From: Liolophura sinensis
Taxonomy: Eukaryota > Mollusca > Polyplacophora > Chitonida > Chitonidae
Direction: 5' to 3'
Assembly: GCF_032854445.1 (NCBI RefSeq)
Contig: NC_088296.1
Location: forward strand, 2,443,246 to 2,503,245
DNA length: 60,000 bases
Position numbers and translations under genes: made by a program. The notes under the pieces were generated by a model. The model saw only the letters and a list, made by a program, of their open reading frames with translations. It was not told the origin of the DNA and did not search any database. Of the stretch, positions 53,454-60,000 are shown piece by piece. Within the stretch, counting starts at the first letter, position 1; each line of letters starts with the position of its first letter.

Positions 53454-55791
53454 GTAAGTATCACTTATTTTATAGAATTTCCCTTAAAAAACTGTCGCGA
53501 CGGTATGTCAGTGAATTCCTGGGTACACCCCCTGCAAATAAGTCTGTAAATTCTCGGTGTTGTCGTCAAGGGAAGGTGGTTGGTCGGTAACTAGGCCAGC
53601 TCGTGCTCTGAGAACGTCGTAATGGGGGCCGTGAGTTTTACGGTCTCGCACAAACGCGACACTTGCAAAACTTCGTCAGCCGTCGACACTTACATCGTGT
53701 GTGTTGCTGAGGAATTTGTCTGTGTCGACAGGACAGTTTATATCACACTTAATAGTGTGTAGTGTTACACTTTACGGGGAAGTTTTACTTAGTCTCGTAG
53801 CTTGTCTCGCTCACACAGTTTTGTCACCGAGCTTACTTTTTTTCTGACATTGACACACGAAAATCTGTAGGCCAGTTCAACCGCATTCCAGTTTGTACGT
53901 ACACCACGACTGCTTTACTTCAACTCGACCCTCGCGGCCCTTTTATTTGCTCATTTGCCCGAGATATGGTAGGTTTTCTCTGACGGTGTTTGCCGGATCT
54001 GGCCCGTCTAATGCATAGTTTTAAAGTAAAGCCTGCCTTTTTTTCTCGTTTCTCGTTCTCGTCGCTATAAAAACCACTTGCAGCGCGAGCGCAGTGCACG
54101 TGGCCGAAGTTGCTAGTATCTCATACCTGAAGTCGCTGGTCGCCCGCAACTTGTGAGCAAGTACAGACCTATGGGTTGTTTCGAGTAAATCAGTCAAGTC
54201 TATCTTGTGTTTACTAAAGAGCTGGCACTTCATGAAGCTATTTGTGCGGACAGCGATGGAGGAAATTGCGTAACGAACGAAGTAGGAGTCAAAGCGTGAG
54301 CTCGCATGCCGGATTGAAAGGCGCCAAAAATAGCAACAATGATGACGGGCATCACAGAAAAGGCAGTCGGAGCTGTTGTGCATTCTAGAGATACGTCTGC
54401 TGTGCGGTGACAGTTCAAACAAACCAGCTTATCTGGTAGTGGTAGGCTTTTCAGTTTGTACAAGACGGCGTACAGTTTGTTACCTGACATTTGTCCAGGG
54501 GAAGATAGTATTCTTACTGGTACAGTACATGTGTACATGAATATCTAGGCTAGAAAACAGTTAGTTTGGCAACAACACATACGTGCAGAAAACAATTGAA
54601 ATTAAACATAAATTATAAAAAGAAAATGTCTTAATAATGTAAAATCAGCACTTAAATAAAGTAAATGGACATCTGGGAAAAATTAAATCAGTGTGAACAC
54701 GCGTCAATAATAGTGAATAAAAAAACAGTTCAGATAAAAGAAAGAAAATTGAAGGAAAAAGAAATCACTTGGGATATGTGGTATAGGTGTCCAATTTAAG
54801 CCAAACATCAAAATGCCTAAATTAAGATCAGATGAAGTTTTCAAGTCTGTCCCATTTAGCCTATTATTTGACCTATTTCAACTAGTTCTTGATTTTAGCC
54901 CAAATTATGGGATGTAAAAATGTGCCCAAATTAAAAAGCTGTATTATATATACCTTGCTCTTTTCTTGGCGCCTACCCCACCTCACTGCACCCCCAATAC
55001 CTCACAGTATTCCACTGGGGTAAAACAGAGTAGTTGCGCATGGCCATTATTGGGATAAGATAAGATTTCTACTGATTAAATAGGCTGCGGAAAGGTGGGC
55101 TTCCCCGGAAATTACAACGGGGAGCTATGCCCACCCCCCCTTTTTTTTTTTTTTTTTTAAAGAAATGGAATTTTTCCTATTCACTAAATGACATAGGCTG
55201 AGCGGTTTGAATAAGCATGCGCAATAACTAAAGGACAACTTCATTCTGGACTTCACAATGTTTTCTGCTAGAAATTGACTAAATTGTATCTCCATTGATA
55301 TAAATGGCTAGAACTTTCAGGGCCTAGGCAGCCCGTTGCCTGGATGGCTGACATTCTATGTTGTACTTCTGCTGTTTCAACCTCCCACCCCCACTTCCAG
55401 GTTTTATAACAGTTATGACCACAGTGGTCAGTTGCAGTGAGAACAGTGCCTTAACTCATACAGTGCATATATTATGTATACATGTTCATTTTGAGTAAGA
55501 TACACATGTATTTAAACTTTGAACCAGGATTTTTTTCAGTCACATCTCCGAAAACAAAGTTTCCTAGGGAAGTAAAAGTTTTGAGTTTACTTGTCAAACA
55601 TGTATTATTTTAGCATTAAACATCCAACCCCACATCAAACTTCATTCTCTTCAGTGGATGACTACTGCAAGGCTGGAAGGAATTATTAATTTGATGCAGG
55701 ACATCATGGCATTCAAAAAAAAAGTTAAATTGTTCATTATGTGGCAGTTTTGTCTCGTACTAAACATTTGGCCACCGTTAAAATACTATAA
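53454..55791 (+). other. CpG-richer probable first intron
   Basis: CpG is frequent to about 54.3 kb, then normal AT-rich sequence. CGCTATAAAAACC at about 54064 could be an alternative core promoter. Two overlapping minus-strand frames (54021-54422, 54230-54538) have no splice or family support. A T run lies at 55140-55160. Confidence 0.4.
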
Positions 55792-56040
55792 GGGGGCCTC
55801 CGTGGCTCAGTTGGTTAGTGTGTGTCTCCCCATTGCGGTTGCTGTGAGTTCAAGTCCAGCTCACGATGGCTTCCTCTCCGGCCGTACATGGGAAGGTCTG
55901 GCAGCAAGCTGCACATTGTCGTGAGTTTGCCCTGGGCTCTGCCCGTTTACCACCCACCATAATGCTGGTGGCTGTCGTATAAATGAAATTTGTTTGAGTA
56001 TGAAGTAAAACACCAATCACATAAATAAATCAATCAATAC
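55792..56040 (+). mobile_element. SINE family A, full length with head deletion
   Basis: GGGGGCCTCCGTGGCTCAGT through GAGTTCAAGTCCAGC to CATAAATAAATCAATCAATA. About 30 bp between the A and B boxes are missing relative to the 33167 copy. Confidence 0.9.
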
Positions 56041-56564
56041 AGAAGAGGACATTATCCTGTCAGTCACTTATTTCCTGGGCTTTGACTGATTACTGGTGAT
56101 GAATTATGGTCATTAGGGTGTTCCAGCCAACTGGAACACATTGAGGAAGCACTCTCGACATTTTTCTCAGAGTTACAGGTGTGTTGTAATTTGGGTTTAT
56201 TTAAACTGCACATTTCACTCCCAAGAGTGAAGTCTAGAATTTCTATGCCAAAGCTAATCCAAAAAGTTGTTTACTACATATGGTTGAGCCAGATGAACAG
56301 CTCAGAAGAGGTCACAATAAATTTAGAAAAAGTATTAAAGGATAAAGGTGAACATCAAAATTGGTATCATCAACTATCTTTAGGCATTTTTTTTTTTGCT
56401 TAGATTTTTATTCCTCGGTCAACTTTAAAGGGTACTTACTGTCATCAACATTTCAATCTGTCTGTTCACTCGTGAAATGTATTCAAAATTCTCATTAATG
56501 TATCATTATCGAATTTCGTGAACTTGTTTACATATACATAGATATCTACACGAGTCCAGTACTG
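56041..56564. other. Spacer
   Basis: One frame at 56179-56403 without support; nothing else. Confidence 0.45.
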
Positions 56565-56950
56565 AGTAGGAAGCGCTTCATACAGCACAATGACCCAGGA
56601 GCCTCCCATCATTACTGTCGCTGTATGAGTTTAAACCCAACTCATGCTGGCTTCAAGTTCTTCCCCGGTTGTATGTGGGAAGGTCTGCTGGCAACCTGAT
56701 TGTGGGTTGTCCTACAACCTGATTGTGGGTTGTCTTACAGCCTGATTGTGGGTTGTCTTACAGCCTGATTGTGGGTTGTCTTACAACCTGATTGTTTGTT
56801 GTCTTACAGCCTAATTGTGGGTTGTCTTACAGCCTGATTGTGGGTTGTCTTACAGCCTGATTGTGGGTTGTCTTACAGCCTGATTGTGGGTTGTCTTACA
56901 ACTGAAATATTCTTGAGGTTGCCATAAAACAGCAGTCAAGTAAATAAATA
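56565..56950 (+). mobile_element. SINE family A with internal 23-bp minisatellite
   Basis: The SINE head/middle (AATGACCCAGGAGCCTCCCA, ACTCATGCTGGCTTC, GGGAAGGTCTGCTGGCAACC) and tail (GAAATATTCTTGAGG, AAGTAAATAAATAATA) are separated at 56690-56900 by about nine copies of a 23-bp unit CCTGATTGTGGGTTGTCTTA plus CAG. The unit derives from the element's own CAACCTGCGGATGGTCGTGG region. Confidence 0.88.
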
Positions 56951-57834
56951 ATATACAGCTGTAGTATGAAGCCAGTCAAAACATTTGAGAGAACTTTTTA
57001 TGGACCGTTGACCTACACTGTTGTCAGAATTCATATTTGACTTGAATTATGATAAAACTTCTACTTTCTTGTAGTGAGATTTCATATTTGGCTTTGAAAC
57101 AATTCAGCTAAATTCTTCATAAAGGGAATCATTCACAACACCCACCATAATGCCCCCCCCCCCCCCCGCCCCAAACCAAACCATCAGTGTACCATATATA
57201 TGTCTGAACAAAGCATGTCAAAAATGACTTAATTTGGCTCATGCTTGTCTGACTCTTGAATGCTGACAGTCGCGTTAAGTCGTCACAAGTTTCCAGACAA
57301 TGCGCAAGTCACAGCAGAATGATCTGTGCAGAATTTTGTGTTGTGATTTATCAGTTTGTACACGAAACGCATTTTCGACAGCCATGCATTTTAACCACAG
57401 ATGTTAAGGATTCAATGAATCAAGTCCCCAGGGCTCATGGGTGGCCATATGAGCGGGCCCTGAATAAAACTCTTTTGCATAGACAAAGTGAAAAGTTGAA
57501 CTTGTGTTGATAGATGATATAACAACATAATTTAGGGCTAGTTTTTGTGCAGCGTTATCGCATTCAAGAACATGCTATATGTGCATGGAGTGCATCAGGT
57601 ATGAAATTTCCACACAGGTCTGGTTGTCTTCATATTTTCTGACACTCCAGTTTGTCTTTGGTCATTTGTTGTGTGCTTTTCGTCTGGAAAACTGCTTGTA
57701 CCTTGCCAGTCACTTCTATAGTCAATGCCAATTTCCAGACAATATGCGAGTCAATTGAATCGTTAGTAACAGAGAGAAGTGTTCAAGTTTTGTAAGTCAA
57801 AACATTAGCTCATGGTTACACCAAAATAAAATGT
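56951..57834. other. Spacer
   Basis: C-run at about 57155-57168. A frame at 57256-57510 lacks support. Confidence 0.45.
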
Positions 57835-58545
57835 ATCAGTGTAGGTATGACCCAGTCAGTCCTAGGCAGAGTGTAAAATGTATCAGTCTAGGTATGACCC
57901 GGTCAGTCCTAGGTAGAGTGTAAAATGTATCAGTCTAGGTATGACCCAGTCAGTCCTAGGCAGAGTGTAAAATGTATCAGTCTAGGTACGACCCGGTCAG
58001 TCCTAGGCAGAGTGTAAAATGTATCAGTCTAGGTATGACCCAGTCAGTCCTAGGCGGAGTGTAAAATGTATCAGTCTAGGTATGACCCAGTCGGTCCTAG
58101 TCAGACTTGTAAAATGTATCAGTCTAGGTACGACCCAGTCAGTCCTAGGCAGAGTGTAATATGTATCAGTCTAGGTATGACCCAATCGGTCCTAGTCAGA
58201 CTTGTAATATGTATCAGTCTAGGTATGACACGGTCAATCCTAGGCAGAGTGTAAAATGTATCAGTCTAGGTACGACCCGGTCAGTCCTAGGCAGAGTGTA
58301 AAATGTATCAGTCTAGGTATGACCCAATCGGTCCTAGTCAGACTTGTAAAATGTATCGGTCTAGGTATGACCCAATCGGTCCTAGTCAGACTTGTAAAAT
58401 GTATCAGTCTAGGTATGACCCAATCGGTCCTAGTCAGACTTGTAAAATGTATCAGTCTAGGTATGACCCGGTCAGTCCTAGGCCGAGTGTAAAATGTATC
58501 AGTCTAGGTATGACCCAATCGGTCCTAGTCAGATTGTAAAATTGC
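57835..58545. repeat. 47-bp minisatellite
   Basis: About fifteen units of 47 or 48 bp (AAAATGTATCAGTCTAGGTA, TGACCCAGTCAGTCCTAGGC). Two end variants, GGCAGAGT and GTCAGACTT, are interspersed, the latter increasing toward the right end. Confidence 0.95.
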
Positions 58546-59155
58546 GTCATTTCCAGTTTCATTGCGTCATACATGCAGGACGCACGGCTATCAACATGAC
58601 TGCTTAACAGTAGTAAAACTCGCCTGGAACGAACGTAAAGGATCCCATCTGTCTCATGTTGTCTAGTGTCCATAAAGCTGGTAACGGGATTGTTAGAAAG
58701 TTTCAAATACATTGCCGACAGTCAAATAACGTCTTACTTGTTTGTTTGTCCTCACATTGGTAGATTTGAGAGAAAAAAATTTTTTTTTGCGGTGTTCTGT
58801 TCTAAAAATGTATCCTATGTAAACGCCAGGAAGTTCGAGGTTTTACGAGAATAGTAGGCGCGATTGGTCGTGGAGGGTACGTGAAATGCTTGGTTTAAGT
58901 TTCCTAATACATACTGTAGTACGGATATATGGTATTGCTGCAAAAAAGTATCCGCTGTCTTCTTGGGGTATTAAAATGGCTTTAAACGACAGTTTTTACA
59001 AGTCCTCTGCCAGCTGTGATAATGTAAACTGTGATAGCTGTCAAAACAACTTTGTTAGAGGGAGATGAAAGTATCTTAGTACCTTAATTTGTATGTTTGA
59101 AAACATTAGAAAGCATTATGTAATGTATTATCAGTATTATACCTGTTTCCCTAGG
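58546..59155. other. Intron-like sequence before the 59.2-kb exon
   Basis: No repeat recognised. It ends in TATACCTGTTTCCCTAG, a strong acceptor. Confidence 0.45.
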
Positions 59156-59282
59156 AATTGGAGGATCAGGAACAGTCCACGTGGCGTGGGGGATGAAAAT
59201 GGCTTTGTGTGTTGGCCACGCCTGGGTACATGTTGAGTGGAGGGCGGATCTGCTTAAGATGTGGGCTGGCAGGTCCCATTAG
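59156..59282 (+). other. Probable non-coding (5' UTR) exon
   Basis: 127 bp bounded by TACCTGTTTCCCTAG and ATTAG|GTAAGC, both strong splice sites. All three frames contain stops, so it is not an internal coding exon. It holds a short upstream frame beginning MKMALCVGHAWVHVEWR that runs to a TAG formed by the last three exon bases. GC content is above that of its flanks. With the candidate first exon at 53.4 kb it fits the 5' leader of a gene extending right of the window; a long non-coding RNA is the alternative. Confidence 0.55.
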
Positions 59283-60000
59283 GTAAGCAAAAGTTATCTC
59301 CCCTAGCTTAGTACACATGTACCTGGCCTTTGAATATGACAAGTTTTAGAAAGTTTTCTTGAAAGATGAGGACATTGAAATCTTCCAGGTACATCGAGCA
59401 GCAATGAAGTGTGGAAGAAACAATCAGAGCATTCACTCGGGCTATGCATGGCTATTTATTTTTTTCAATACAGTCTAGAAAGATTCCTGTAGATTCACTT
59501 TACAGGAATCCACCACAACCTAGTAGTCCAGAAAGCTGGTGCTCCAAGTGAAGGGTTTATTGGATGTATCTAGATAAACAGATTTTGGGGATTTTTTTAT
59601 TTGGTGATTGTTTTTCTATTTTTTTTTTTTTTTTTTTTTTTTGATGAGGTGAAAGTCTCCCGTTCATTTGTCCAAAGGTTTTGTATGAATTTGAAGTGTG
59701 AGAGCTCACTTGATTAGCATATTCAAAATTGTATTCAGTGGTTAACAAAGGTATGTCCCAAACCCACAGGTTTTATTATTATTATTTTTTTTGTTCAGGT
59801 TTGATTTCAATACCCTTATTGGCTGTACTTGAGGATTTATGACAAGGCAGCTACAGGTGTATCAAGAATATTGGTTTTACGGGTTTGTTTAAATCACAGG
59901 CTAAATGAAAGTGATCACTGTAATTCTTCAACCTTTTCGCATGTTTGGAAGATGTTTATCCAAGCATATTCTGAAGTGCATTGTGCTGTTTAGAGTGATA
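59283..60000. other. Intron-like right edge
   Basis: AT-rich with a T22 run at about 59620; no further exon seen. Confidence 0.45.

Noticed and set aside
54021-54538. Two overlapping minus-strand frames in CpG-richer DNA
   Set aside because: No splice sites, family motif or codon pattern; low stop frequency is explained by higher GC.

Overview
This is eukaryotic, intron-rich, AT-leaning animal DNA. At least fifteen copies of a tRNA-derived SINE (head with a Pol III A box and B box, 3' end in AATAAATAAATAA) have a sequence that I recall from mollusc genomes. Together with a DUF4806-like gene, a Harbinger-type Myb remnant and very many minisatellites, this suggests a marine lophotrochozoan, most likely a mollusc. 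Species cannot be fixed from sequence alone. No rRNA, functional tRNA, CRISPR array or operon is visible.

Layout. 0.2-3.1 kb: microsatellite, then a 27/80-bp minisatellite split by a truncated SINE. 3.4-12.8 kb: an exon of a ParB/sulfiredoxin-like gene, then three tandem units of about 2 kb, each with an inverted-repeat transposon, a 50-bp minisatellite and an open, lysine-rich terminal exon. 12.8-17.3 kb: a 48-bp satellite with a 1.39-kb higher-order period. 18.5-25.7 kb: two copies of a convergent pair (Asp-rich hexapeptide gene on +, ParB-like gene on -), each with a different partner damaged, around a 68-bp array. 25.8-34.4 kb: mostly gene-poor, with SINEs including a nested pair. 34.4-35.2 kb: the best ParB-like gene, encoding a C-terminal membrane anchor. 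35.7-40.7 kb: a candidate exon with a partial duplicate, then three minisatellite fields. 42.2-44.7 kb: a minus-strand DUF4806-like gene whose conserved exon is split by a 22-bp minisatellite grown from its own coding sequence. 45-52 kb: SINEs, an inverted-repeat element, a ZAD-like zinc-binding ORF and a Harbinger relic. 53.4-60 kb: a CpG-richer candidate first exon and a well-bounded non-coding exon at 59.2 kb, probably the 5' end of a plus-strand gene leaving the window.

Function. The recurring gene family has a predicted ParB/Srx-like domain with an N-R-R-L-W-V-F core. Two copies end in a hydrophobic segment, so tail-anchored cytosol-facing proteins are the best inference; the biochemical role is unknown. 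The most instructive structural theme is minisatellite birth in place: arrays seeded from a coding exon, from a SINE and from another satellite monomer can all be traced. Exon calls rest on reading-frame integrity, splice signals and paralogue comparison by eye; no search was run.
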